Source: Isoetes taiwanensis
Lineage: Eukaryota; Streptophyta; Lycopodiopsida; Isoetales; Isoetaceae
Length of the DNA: 64,000 nt
Reading direction: 5' to 3'
Assembly (NCBI GenBank): GCA_021234155.1
Contig: JAJEKV010000002.1
Location: forward strand, 31,195,234-31,259,233
Shown in pieces: positions 45,906 to 57,526 of the stretch. A model generated the notes under the pieces. It saw only the letters and a program-made list of their open reading frames with translations, made no database searches and was not told the origin of the DNA. A program made the translations under genes and the position numbers. The first letter of the stretch is position 1, and each line of letters starts with the position of its first letter.

Positions 45906-45955
45906 TTAAAGAAAACATGACGAATGTACTTTGACACTAGAACGTCGTTTTGCAG

Positions 45956-46070
45956 GTTTTAGCCCTGGGCGTGGCCTATCAGAGAGCCACATATCATCAT
46001 CGTCAACATCCACCAGTTTGTCAGCTGCACAAGAGATAGTATACTGCCAGTTTGTCTAGAATAAGTGAAT
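45956..46070 (+). pseudogene. DUR3: DUR3 exon D, copy 3
   Basis: Third copy after TTTTGCAG. The surrounding block extends to about 46230 and is near-identical to the blocks after 43036 and 44284. Confidence 0.5.
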
Positions 46071-46230
46071 TCAGTTCGTTTGTAGAGAGCAGAGAGTGGA
46101 ATTGAAGACAACATTTTCCCTCGATCAACCAATCAGTATTTTTCAGTGAAAAATGATCTTTGTAGTCTTCAACAAAATGTGGATGGTCTGAGGCCGAGTT
46201 GTTGGAGGCACAATGCTCATTTTTATGCCG

Positions 46231-47053
46231 AAAACAAAATTTTGGCCGAGACCAATGCCAAAGAAAATAGCTATTCTATTCATGAAGTCGATCGCATTAA
46301 GTCCTCGCTGTATTGTCTGTTTGGTTCGGCCTTTGAGCCTCATGGTGGGCAGATTTGTTGTTTGGTTTGATCTTTGAGCCTCCCTCATGGTGGGGCAGTT
46401 TTGTTGTTCCATTGGGGATCGACTTTTAATAATGTTTGCCTAATTTGTTTTTTATGTTGTAAGCATATTACAGACTAAGAGGGGCTTTGTATTATATCGC
46501 AAACAGTGGTCGGCAGACCTTTGAAACCCCATCGAAAATTTCGTGACGTTTCTTCAAATAGTTAGATATTTTGACTTCCCAAAGGAAATTTGTCTTTGAA
46601 ACCCCATCGAAAATTTCGTGACGTTTCTTCAAATAGTTAGATATTTTGACTTCCCAAAGGAAATTTGTACTATCCTTATAGAAAAATATGCATAAAATAT
46701 TTAGAGAAATTTCTTGTGATGTGCCAGCTTGACTGGAAATTCTTAAATGGAACAAACCTTCTCTACCTCAGAATTTGCTGCAAACTCGACGAGGAATTCC
46801 TAAATGGAACAAAGCTTCCTACTTCGTAGTTTGCAGGAAATTGCACTGAACTTTTGTGACGTGGAGGGTTGGTTTTGTGGTTTTGTAGAACAATTCTAGG
46901 TCTCAAGGTTGTAGTCTTGGGAATAGGTTCTAGCTGGTTTTGTGGTTTTTTTAGACGATCTTATGTCTCAAGGTTGTACTCTCGAAATAAAATCCTAGAC
47001 ATTGTGAATTTTTTATTTTTGTTCCTTTTTTTAGAACAACTTTCAAGAATTGG
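46231..47053 (+). repeat. spacer with 75-bp tandem duplication
   Basis: A perfect or near-perfect 75-bp tandem duplication spans 46520-46668 (unit starting TTTGAAACCCCATCG). A looser pair follows: AATTC(C/T)TAAATGGAACAAA near 46738 and 46796, and GGTTTTGTGGTTTT-based repeats near 46872 and 46934. It lies within the DUR3 relic where other exons would be expected; none are readable. Confidence 0.6.
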
Positions 47054-47287
47054 GCAGAGGTAAAATTTATGGTTGCATTTCTGAGCCCAAGCGATGTGTA
47101 CCACAAGCTCCAAGCAATTGGAAGCAAAAGAAGAATCTGTACAGAACCTCTTTCTCATGCAACACAAGTTTGCGGTCCAGTGAATGATAACAATGGTGGT
47201 TCTTACTTAACAATGCTTAGTACTGGTGGCCTTATTTTTGGCATTATAAACATTGTTGGCAATTTTGGTACAGTCTTTGTTAACAAT
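47054..47287 (+). pseudogene. DUR3: DUR3 internal exon
   Basis: An open exon reading [20 protein letters not shown], then [15 protein letters not shown] and [20 protein letters not shown], then [10 protein letters not shown] at a GTAAGA donor (47288). This is the conserved central part of plant DUR3 (CxAPLSHxGQACGPV...SYLTMLSSGG...[13 protein letters not shown]). The exon itself is uninterrupted. The acceptor is probably near TTGGGCAG at 47050-47057. Confidence 0.78.
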
Positions 47288-47444
47288 GTAAGAGACAGCT
47301 CTTCATATTATGGTATTCTGGTAGATGAACGAATTTTACAAACTTGGTTCTAACGAGCTATGTGCTAACTTATAGAACCAACTTAATGTTAGTTATTTGC
47401 CTTGTGATCTCATACACGTTTTCAATGTTATGTGTTCTCAATTT

Positions 47445-47960
47445 GAAGTACACGTGACATATCCATATGAAATACACCTTCTAGAACTTGACATGTGATA
47501 TTGGGATATAAATGTTAAATTCGCACATGCTCTAATTGCATTTATGAATCAAAATCATTGCCGGATTTGTTACATGATGTCAATCTCAAGATATTGAAAT
47601 TACATCCAATGATAATGAAATATAGGAAGTACAATTTGACATGATTTGTAAGTACACATGGCATGTTCGTGTGAAATACAGCTTCTAGAAGTTGACATGT
47701 GATATTGGGATATAAATGTTAAATTCACACGTGCTCTAATTGCATTTATGAATCAAAATATAGGAAGTACAATTTGACATGATTAAGTACACGTGGCATA
47801 TTCGTGTGAAATACACCTTCTAGAAGACATGTGATATTGTGATATAAATGTTAAATTCGCACATGCTTTAATTGCATTTATGAATCAAAATCATTGCAAG
47901 ATTTATTACATGATATAAGGATAATGAAATATATGAAGTATATATACGAGATCTTGCATT
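47445..47960 (+). repeat. three imperfect tandem units
   Basis: Units of about 135-205 bp starting at GTACACGTG/GTACACATGG (about 47448, 47651, 47786). Each runs through AAATACA(C/G)CTTCTAGAA, GATATAAATGTTAAATTC and CTAATTGCATTTATGAATC. The second and third units lack internal segments. Confidence 0.7.
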
Positions 47961-48200
47961 TATGACTCGTATGATTGGCATATTTATTATAAGATAAGAT
48001 ATCAATCCCAATATATATGGAATTCTAATGATATCCATTTTAGGATAATTATGGATATGAAATATATATCCAATGATATTAATAATTACATGCAAAGTGT
48101 AATGTGTCGACCATCCGAGAAATTACATGCAATTGTAATTACATGCAAATTGTAATTGTAGATTAGTCATATGTGTCGACCATCCGAGAAAACTCCATCC

Positions 48201-48208
48201 TATAAATA
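48201..48208 (+). promoter_or_regulatory. TATA box candidate
   Basis: CCTATAAATAGAAGGG is a canonical plant TATA element; TATAAATA covers 48201-48208. About 30-60 bp downstream is a pyrimidine-rich leader (GCGCTTCTCTTCTCCTTCAC). A possible leader intron (48295-48416, AAG|GTGAAT...AACTAG) separates it from ATG 48448. It could equally be an LTR promoter. Confidence 0.45.
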
Positions 48209-48447
48209 GAAGGGTTTAGGGTTGTGTCAACCCATTCAGATCACTTGAAGAGCTATTGTGAGCGCTTCTCTTCTCCTTCACTAATTATATGCAAGGTGAA
48301 TATTATCCCATTTTGTTCCATTGTTGAAGCTTGGAGTGGTTAATATGAAACTAGCATTTTTCTTTCATTGCATTGAATATAATTAATGAACGTGTATTGT
48401 ATATGGTTCCAACTAGGTTATTGACGTATATTGTTACCTAAGTCCAG

Positions 48448-48791
48448 ATGGGCATTGAATTACCAAAGACTATTGTCATGATGTCGCCACAAAGTGAAGA
48501 CGTTTTTTATATAAATTTGTTGTTAAAGACAGTGATGATGCATTATATCATGTGCAATGTGGATGGATACATGGATCATTAGAACGTCTATTTGATGCAC
48601 TGGTTGTGGAACGCTTTGTCTCTAGCTCATGGTTCGATAGGGTAGAGTATATGCAAACAAATGAGCCAGCTAGTGTCATATCTTATTACCTCGAAAAGTA
48701 TTTGGACACTAAAACCATTGAACCTACGGGTATCTTCAAGGTGGAAACTGATATAGTGGATTATAAGATTGAAGTTGGAATATTTTATTGA
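48448..48791 (+). other. unrecognised small gene candidate downstream of the TATA box
   Basis: From ATG 48448 the frame reads MGIELPKTIVMMSPQSEDVF and then, if one T is added in the run at 48503-48508, continues as FVVKDSDDALYHVQCGWIHG and through SYYLEKYLDTKTIEPTG to TGA at 48791, about 115 residues. Downstream of the slip the frame has no ATG until mid-protein. Composition looks protein-like, but I recognise no family. It may be a decayed gene or a transposon gene. Confidence 0.3.
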
Positions 48792-50181
48792 GTGTAGTTT
48801 TGACTATTTTGATATACATGGTACTATATTGAATAAGAAGATTTGATCTTAATATTTTTATTGAGCATTTATCGTGTCTTATGTTGTAGTGTAAGTACAA
48901 ATATTTATTACCTGTAGTGTATGGAATATTCAGGATAAGATCATGATAGGTAGCTGTGTGCAGATTTGGTCATCTGCATTTCGTTGGTAGCCTGTGCAAC
49001 TGAGGTTGATCGCCCACAGGTATGTCGATATGCCGATGCTAAGCTTCTTTCCTTCGTTGTTCTGCTGCTCTTTTATTTTATTTTTTTCTTTCAAAGTCGA
49101 AACTTTCGATGTTAGAATATTAGATCGACTTTTGTGTTGTGTATATCTTATTCTTAGATCGACTTTGTATTTCTTATTCCGTTTTTTTTCTTGCTTTAAA
49201 AGTTATGATTTTGTGTAATGTTGATTGATCCTTATACGTAGCTTAATAGGCCATCTCTAGGGATACTTGCTTAATATGGCAACTTTGCAATATCAGTGCT
49301 AGATCGAGACTATTTTAACACTTTGTATAATGTTCGGAATATCCGTCTTTTACTTAGTTTTAACATTCAATATGGTCCTTTGCCTATATTTAAATACAGT
49401 TTAGCTATAGCTACATTCGACTAAGGTTCGAATGGACATATTCGCTGGATTAATCGTGATAGTAACGTGACCCTAGCTCTACTATAGAAAAAGCCCAAAA
49501 GATGATTAAGTAGGTTTCAACGCGTATTTGGTGTTAAAAGTCAAGATGCTCCTTAGCCAGAGTTGGACAGAGCGGTCCTTTGTATGAAATTCGGAATATT
49601 TGCCTTTTACCTAACGCTAGAATTCAACAACATTTGACTGAGAATCAAATGGATACGTTTGTTGGATTAATCCAATTTCCTTCCTAGGTCCATGTGTAAA
49701 CTTATGGAGAAATTGTAACAAATGAATAATTAGACTCTCCTTAGCTGTTGACGCTCGATATTCTCCTTAACCTCTATTTAATACTTTGAGAAATCGAAAA
49801 ATGGTTAAACGCTTTTTGAAACATTCGACTTTTTCCATGTTCTTGCCGAGATTAATGCAAGCCAAATTCGCAAAGATATTATCATCACTGAGGATGATAA
49901 TATCGCTACCAGCCTTCCCCCCCCCCCCCCTCCCCCAACACCCCCCCTTTCCTTTTTAATGTTTTGTGTTCTCTTACGAACAATTTGAGATTGATCTATT
50001 TGAAGGTGGTCTTTATCTTCATGATTTCAAGTCCAAAATAGTGATTTGTCTTAGGTATCTATTTCGGCTTTTCTAGAGTTGTATTTAAGCCATAGAATAC
50101 ACAAATTTGGGAGTTAATTCTTTCCGTTATCTAGGTCGTTTTTATTGAGCTACAATCAACTATATTACGTACTATAAATGG
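48792..50181. other. unassigned, AT-rich with a C-rich homopolymer
   Basis: No gene recognised. Imperfect repeated phrases occur (TTCGGAATATCCGTCTTTTAC at about 49333 and TTCGGAATATTTGCCTTTTAC at about 49590). A run of C near 49918-49950 is a likely sequencing or assembly trouble spot. Confidence 0.3.
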
Positions 50182-50705
50182 ATGGGGCAAAGGGAGTTGA
50201 CACTAGTCGCACTCGAGTTTGGGTGTGACTACGCTTGGAGGTCACGATTTCTTGCTTCGTGTATGCATTGGTTTTTGGTGCAAGGAGTAGACAGACAGTG
50301 GCGTTTCTTAGACACATTGGAACCGATCATTTATTTTCAATTGTGTCGTTCAAGGAGGAAGATATGAATAACATTAGAATTATAAATTCTAGTTACTTAT
50401 TTGACGAAGCCATAACGGATGGAAATATGGATCCTCGCCACTTGTTGTTATTAAGAACTCAGGAGAGCCGATTCACAATATTACAGGCTTATGCAGCGAT
50501 ATTTTGTCTTGAAATGAATGGGACTTTAATCTTGGCAAATGATGTGACAATTGAAGTTTTTAATGGAGGAAAAGAGGCCATAGTTGGATTTCAAAACAAT
50601 CTCTGGAATATGGCAGATCAAGGATGGAGGAATTTACACCTCACACCCCTATATAGCAAAAAACTCCCCATACGGCATCAAATACATATGGGAATATCTC
50701 CCTAA
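50182..50705 (+). other. unrecognised ORF pair
   Basis: A frame open from about 50235 to 50705 (156 codons, TTG start; first ATG inside at 50364) reads NSSYLFDEAITDGNMDPRHL and LQAYAAIFCLEMNGTLILAN. An overlapping frame begins with ATG at 50182. No family is recognised and there is no supporting TATA or splice evidence. Confidence 0.2.
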
Positions 50706-51089
50706 TGCAAGCACATGATGTGACCATTGCTGCCAAAGCAAACAACCTCTCCCATGACATTAATTACCAATAGTAGGAATCCGTGCAGAAGAACATCTGC
50801 ATAGATCTCATGAGCAAATTAGTACATATGAAAGATTGACATAACGGAATGGCTGGCATAGATTGTGTAGCAGGTGCTGCATAATCAGACAAATTTGAAG
50901 ACAAATGGAAAGTGCTAAAAACCCTGCAATTCTCGCAAATCGAACACAAGAGTGGCAATACTCTTATCATAGTTGAAAATTCCTATTTATTCTGCAATAC
51001 AAATAGTAGAATGCATGCTGGCTCTCTCCCAGCAGTGTTCTTACCAAAGGCCAACTTTCAGAAAATGGCACCCTACGACTCACCAAGGC
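50706..51089. other. unassigned
   Basis: No ORF or repeat that I can support. Confidence 0.25.
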
Positions 51090-51150
51090 CTTTTGCATCG
51101 TGGGATTTGAACCCACTAACCCAGGGTTCTGTCTCACCATCAGGCCAAAA
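51090..51150 (-). repeat. tRNA-derived SINE head or decayed tRNA
   Basis: Read on the minus strand: an A-box-like TGGCCTGATGG (51139-51149) and a T-arm GTGGGTTCAAATCCCAC (51100-51116) with a perfect 5-bp stem and the B-box GGTTCAAATCC. The distance between boxes (about 23 bp) is too short for a complete anticodon arm, so it is not a functional tRNA. It is more likely the head of a SINE or a decayed tRNA. Confidence 0.45.
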
Positions 51151-52160
51151 TTAAGACTTTGCATCAGGATTTCGAATCACAAGAAGTTTAGCACAAAAGA
51201 AAAATATAATTCGACAACTCTATCCCTGGCTTTGACAACTTTGTCGAAATCAAAGATGCCTCATCTGAATTTTGAACTTGAAACAAAAAATAAAGGCAAG
51301 AAAACAGTACACCATCACTCCGACTGCATGCAAATCACCTGAGCCTGCCCGAATCTATCATCGACCATCTTCGGTGTCAGCAGATGCTGCTTTGGGATCA
51401 AATATAGTCCAGCCGCCACGCTGCCATGCAGGGGGGCCATATTTGGAAGTCCCATGGATGCATCGTGCCAGGCAAAACCTACCTTTGCATACCTTTTCCA
51501 GACCATTGGCTTTAACAAATGAAACAAAAGAAATAAATCCCATCCCCCTTTTTTCTGCCAAACCTTTGCCAAAATATTTGTAACGGTCATTTTGGGGGCG
51601 TAATAACAATAATGCTTTGAAAAGGAAACAAGGCTATTGCATAAAACAAAGCTATGTTGAAGTCAAAATGAAACATAGCAACTATGGATTTGTTTAGTTT
51701 ATAAGGAAATAGGCTCAATCGTTGCCTGAACTGTGCATGCTCCTTTGCTTAAACAACTTTCTTTCAGCTCCTTGATCTTTCACAACCTTGAGGAGTTCTG
51801 AAGCTCCCCATATAGAATTACGTAGCATAGTAAATAGACATTATCTGGTGCAGCATATTCTTGAACAAAAGAAAATGAAAGAACTTCAGAGAAGGGACGA
51901 AATGGGGTTGTCTAACACTCCACAAATAGTCAACAACTATTATGCTGCAAACTCCAAGTCAAATAAGCCAGTGTAACAGCCCAGATTGTTTGAGGAAGTG
52001 CATCTACTATCAGTCCTCAAGTCCGCACGATCACGGGCGTTTATTACAATTAAAACATAAGGGAGTGTAAGCTCCACTGCTAGGAGTTCATTGCAGGCCT
52101 AGATTCTGCAGCAAAAAGTAGGCCTATCCAACAAAACTTGACATTGCAACAACAAATTGC
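51151..52160. other. unassigned
   Basis: Only short ORFs. One plus frame (51788-51976) reads VQHILEQKKMKELQRRDEMG and has no recognised family or ATG start. Confidence 0.25.
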
Positions 52161-52830
52161 TCACAGAAGCAGACGATTTCTTTCTGCAATTGTTTCTTCT
52201 CCAACACGTATTACATTTACTGATTTGCCAAAATTTTGGACATTATTTGGTTCATGCAAAAATACATGGGAACAAACGTCTGTAGCCTCTATTCCATACT
52301 CCTTGTGACCTGCAAAAACATGATCATTACATAATGTCCACAATCTCAGCACAAATCTATCAGTTGAAGGCACAAAAAGTATCGAAGCAACATCAAAATA
52401 AAATATTTTGTTATGAGAAGAAACATCATGTGTTTCAAACAACATAGCTTTGTATCTGCATAGCAGCATCCTGTCACAATGGTTGGACAATCCCAAATAT
52501 ACATTGACATTATTGCATGTATTTAAATAGGCGTACACACCGTACTATTAGAGTACATCTTTAACCAAATAAATCTAAGTGCGGTGATGTAATTGCTTGG
52601 CTCTTAGCTTTAACAAACTAAAATTTTTCATTATAATCTGGACAATAAGATGCAACAGGAGAAAAATTCTTGAAAGGATTGTGGTTCTGTTAGGATGTGC
52701 ATGAAATAGGTTGGGAACACTATGGAACTTGATGATTCAATCTAAAAACATTCTCCAACAAAGAACAGAGAGCAAATATAAACGAAGCGTAACAAATCTG
52801 TAAACCGTTACCTCGCCTGTCCTCGAGAGC
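52161..52830 (-). other. possible terminal exons of an unknown minus-strand gene
   Basis: On the minus strand TTTTTGCAG (about 52313) precedes an open stretch reading GHKEYGIEATDVCSHVFLHE and NNVQNFGKSVNVIRVGEETI to a TGA near 52161. Upstream, TTTTGCAG near 52833 precedes a short piece VALEDRRG followed by a GTAACG donor. Two acceptor-like sites in front of open sequence suggest exons, but I cannot name the protein. Confidence 0.25.
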
Positions 52831-54922
52831 TACCTGCAAAACATGCTCAAACAAAATTGCCAGCAATGAATTTAGGATTGCTAGAGTGATTTCTGATGTC
52901 CAGTTTGATGAGTTTATGACCATAAGTTCCTTCATCCTACTTGTTGGTCTCTCCTCCCATCTATTATATGCCATGTAATGTGGATGCTGATATGCAAAAG
53001 GACAAGCTAGACATGCTTAGTATGAATAATTGTGATTCGTTACAAACGAATACACTCCAGGCTTAAAAGCTACTTGGAATTCACAAAAATAGGTCCAAGT
53101 ATGCAACTGCACGTAATCAGCTAGTAAACAGGCATTTTTGGCACATGCCATGCGTTATTATAACTAAAGCATTTATATTGCAGATATGGCACCATGCTAA
53201 TTGCCTTTTGACGAAGCCCACGCAGCCAGCCTTTATAAGCATTTTTGGTTTTAGTGTTTATAGATTTAACATAAAGATACAATTGTAGTTTGGACGGATT
53301 CATTCATATGCTTTGTGGCCGCCATCATACAACTATTGTTTTGGCATTTCTTAAGCTAACATATCCCATTTTAGATAGTGAAGGAAGATAATAGTTGGTC
53401 AACCTTAAGAAACCAAGATCATGCTATCAATGGGAATATGAATGATCACAACGCTAAATGTGATTTGATGGTGCAGGTTCCATGCAGGAGTCTGCTTCTG
53501 GAGAAGAGCCCTAATTGATAATTAAGTCAGATGCTAATAAAGAAGAGACGAAGACAAAAAAGCCATAGAAAAAACACACTGAAATGCCCAAACCATCAGT
53601 AGATACAGGGTGTTTGAAGTCCACTGGCCTTCAAAAAGGCCTTGAAGCGCAATCAAAGGGACTATAGGCAATCAAAGACAATTTAAGCAAACATGTTTCT
53701 AGTGCTAAAATGAAATAAATGCTTGCTGCTAACTCTCAGAATGATTCTGGACCTGAATATGATTTGAGGGTTGCATAATCTTTTGCTCTCTCTTGATATG
53801 TTATGCATGCAACATGAAAAGTAAGACTTCTCCTTTGCATAGCATGGGAAGCAACAAAGCATACTTGATAGCTCCAATGTAATATGCACTTCGTTGCTTG
53901 CGCTTTCTTTCTAACATAAACCCTTGCAGCCATAAAAAATTCACATCTCCACGTAAACAAGGTAACAATGAACAAAAATGCAAGGGCAACAGTTATCACA
54001 AAAATGCATGGGAAGGATAGAGCAGAAGGAGCCACTTGCTTACGTTTACATTCAGGATAAATACCTGATGATGGAATTCAAACATACATTTGTGTTTAAG
54101 CAGGAAGAAGCGCAGTCTGGACTAGAGCAGGACCCAAAACACTCTGCCAGTGATATCCACCTTTCTTATATGCTCAATGCAATCACCTGAAACGATTGTG
54201 GAATCTTTGTGTTGCAACTTGCAACAATGAATGTAAGCAAGGGAACGATGATCTGGCCTAAGTTTTACAGATGTGAGCATGTGAAGAGAATATGAATGGA
54301 CAATCTAAGATAAGAACTACATTTCTTAGATGAGTTTTGATATCATAGACATGCTTAAATGTTTTTGAAGTGCATAAGCATCATAGGGAGTGTTGCACAA
54401 CTCCCATTTCAAAGATTCCCTTAAAAAAATATGGCATGCTCCTAGAAGTGAACTTTTTGGCCGAGGTAAAGGATTTCCTAAGGTTAATTTTTTTTTCTTA
54501 CATTTTGGCTTCTCAATAGGTGTACACTTTCCTTCTGTGTAATATCACAGCTGAAAAGAGCAAAATTTATAGTTCACTATACAATCCATGAAATGAAGAC
54601 CTCAGAAACATCTTAGTTTAAAAGAATTAATAACAGTAGCATTAATATGAATTTTAAATACATCAGTTTTGAAGGAGAAGTTAATGTTAACACTAGAATG
54701 CTACAGACAACAAGTGTAACTTTGAAACCATAATGTGCCTGATTGTTTCCTTTTCTGTCATTTGTTAGCTGAAAAGAGCAAAATTAACAGTTGACTGTGT
54801 AATCTAGACAAACCTAAATAATACCAAAATATGATAGGAATAAATAATAATAATAATAATAATAATAATTAAATTTTCAATATCAGTTTTAGAAGATACG
54901 TTAATGATAATGTTAAAAATGT
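52831..54922. other. unassigned; (AAT)n microsatellite
   Basis: No supported gene. A minus-strand frame at 53736-54035 begins with a hydrophobic stretch (IFVITVALAFLFIVTLF), but nothing else supports it. Near 54846-54870 lies an (AAT)n microsatellite of about nine units. Confidence 0.3.
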
Positions 54923-57526
54923 TTCACACAATAAGTCAAAGATGAATATCATAATCTTTTTTTTTTTTTTTTTACGCCAAACCTAACCAAGCCCCGCCGC
55001 CTTTCCTCAAATTCTAGCCTATCCACGCTATGCTTCCACCTTAGCAAAAATGATGTGGCATTACCTTCTACCATTAGATCTTCATTTTGCAGATCTAGAG
55101 CTAGCAAAATTAGAAAAAAACCAAAAATTTCCCACGGAGATGCTTGAAGGACGCCGCCAAGCTCCTATCTCACAGGGGAAGTTGCGTTGATTTCTCCTCT
55201 CTTTTTGCTACAGCTGCAGTTCTTAATTTACTCGCTATTTAGCTGTTTTTCTGTTCTAGAGTTCGCTCCATAATGCGGGTTAATTTATTGCTGGTTTTTT
55301 CACCTGTTTGCACCGCTTTTTGTTTTCTCGAGATAAAGCCCGGTTTAAGCCTCTAGATTGCCGGATTGCTTTGCCTTAATCCCTTCTATGTTAAGACCCA
55401 TAGCTTCGATTCCTATTATCCGTCTGTACTCCCGCTTTTTTTTTTACTGCTTAAGTTTTTTGCCTTTGCTAGCTCTTTGCAACCCTAGGTTCTTTTCCGT
55501 AAACAAATTACCGTGGTCTTCAAGTATGGTAGACTCGCGATGGTGCCATTTCCCTTGTCCGACTTTGATATGGAAGAATGGCCATACTAAACCCCCAAAG
55601 ATCCGTGAACTGCTTTCGCCTTATACAGATCCGGTTTTGTTTTTGTTAGAACAGCATTTTGGAGTTTAGTTTATGCTTTTGATCCGGTTTATTCATGCAA
55701 ATATGGGTTTTTGCTTCCTAAGTGAATCCCAGATCGCCTCCGGCATCCAGTTTCTTTCACCGCCTGCCTTTTGCTTCCATCGCTTTTTGCTTTTGTGTTT
55801 TTTTGCTTCCAACCTAGGTTACACGGTGCAATTTTCCCTTGCCAATGAAGCCTAGTTTAAACTAGTCCATACCCCGCAATCTGCATCCTTGCATTTTCAT
55901 GTGATGGATAAACTTTATGATTTTATTATTCTCCATTTTGGAAAATGGGAAGCTCCTCATGTTTGACATATGCTCACAGCTAAAATCTGAGATATACGAA
56001 TGCTTGCTACAATAGCATTTGCCATTACAAAGGAGGATCAGACTTTGAAAGTTCGTCATTTTGATTCAAAATGCCGCAGGTATGATGTCCTTTATTTGAA
56101 CATTTTCTTCATTCTTCAGGGTGCTCTATCGTAACAACAGACTGCACTCTTTTCATTAGTAATTTTCTTAAACACTGCTCCAATGTTGCAGCACCTAATC
56201 CGAATCCACTGGGATGAATTAATCACAGAGGAAAAGGCATCAAATGGCCTCCATGGTCCTCTGCTACACCGCTACCACAAACCGGATGATAATATAAGGT
56301 TAGAATCCATTCCTTTTAGATCAGAACCCCTACAATTTTACACATCTACTTAGCAAGACAAACCACAAACTGTACTAAGCCAAATATACCAAACACTTTT
56401 GCTGTCATACAATTAAGCCAAATATACCAAACACTTTTGCTGTCATACAATTATAGTCGCACTAAATTAGCCCTAATTTTCTTAATACGGCTCCAATTGT
56501 CAAAAGTAATACACTGTTAGAAAGCCGTTCCAAATATCTAACTTTCATCTTAGGTACTATTTCTGCAAATTTTGAGCCTATCTATGCTAAAAATACCAAA
56601 ACCTTCTGCTGTCTAAAAATTACAGTCATACTAAATTGGCCGCAAATCTCTCGATACTACTCTGTTTATCTAACTAAAGGCACCGTTGGAAAGAACTTCC
56701 AGAGATCTAACTTTCATGTTAGGTAGGAATCTTGCAAATATTGACGTTAACTATGCTAAAAATGCAAGAAACTTCTGCTGCAATACGAATACATTAGAAA
56801 GCTGGCCTAAAACAACCCTTTGAGCCCTGGTTGACTAACCTATAAGCAACCCATTCTGCATAAGGCCAACAAATCAAACCTATTTACACATAAGCTTACA
56901 TGCTAGAGCAATTAACAACTATATTTCTGCATTATGACTTTATGACTGCCCTGTGCATTAGACTTAGACATAAGGAAAGCTAATGCCATCTTAAGCAAAA
57001 GACCATAAGCAAATACCATCCTAACCATATGCATGCTGTTCTATCACCATACTTATCGCCCACACATAATTGTAGAATATATGCTACCTCCAAAGAGTCA
57101 TAATATGAGCAGAAAGATCAAGGTTTAAAATTTTGGTCCACTAAGTGTCACTCTATAATTGTTTGCATTCAAAAATGTCTATTTCATCCATAGGCATATC
57201 TTCAAAAGATGCGCTTGAGAGTACCACAAAGTTTTCCATTTTTTGTTATATATTGGAGGTAATACAAAACGGTGTGTTTAATTTAATCAAGTTATATTTT
57301 CTTTTTCTTTCTAGAAGAGCCAAGCAAGATAGATTTTTTTTTTTTTTGTGGAGATTCCTTAAACTAGACAAAATGTTAAATCATTTCTTAGCTTTTGTGG
57401 CCTTTATTAACATGTGATAGGTTATATAACATGCCCTTTTAATTTGTCCGAGCTCGATCTTGCATGCAAAATGATAATTTGAAAAAGCTGTTTTCACACA
57501 ATAAGTCAAAGATCAATATCATAATC

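Larger units (their letters stand above)
43000..47287 (+). pseudogene. DUR3: urea/H+ symporter DUR3 pseudogene, exons rearranged
   Basis: Exons recognisable by the conserved DUR3 sequence: exon A 43686-43754 (QQGVGYGVVLGFRAFFASF), exon B 43832-43939 ([20 protein letters not shown], ending SVVVSQ), exon [18 protein letters not shown]..., exon D (45956 and copies), and a later exon ending at 47287 ([20 protein letters not shown]). DUR3 is a plasma-membrane sodium:solute-symporter family protein that takes up urea with protons (family knowledge). Exon C is present three times and exon D three times, in the order D, C, A, B, C, D, C, D. All exon C copies share the same 2-base insertion that shifts the frame, so the break preceded the duplications. 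Exons after 47287 were not found. It cannot encode a transporter. Confidence 0.82.

Noticed and set aside
51090-51150. Functional tRNA gene on the minus strand
   Set aside because: The T-arm is perfect but the anticodon region is too short and the acceptor stem does not pair well.
54840-54875. CRISPR-like or regulatory array
   Set aside because: It is a simple (AAT)n microsatellite; no CRISPR-type repeat-spacer structure exists anywhere in the window.
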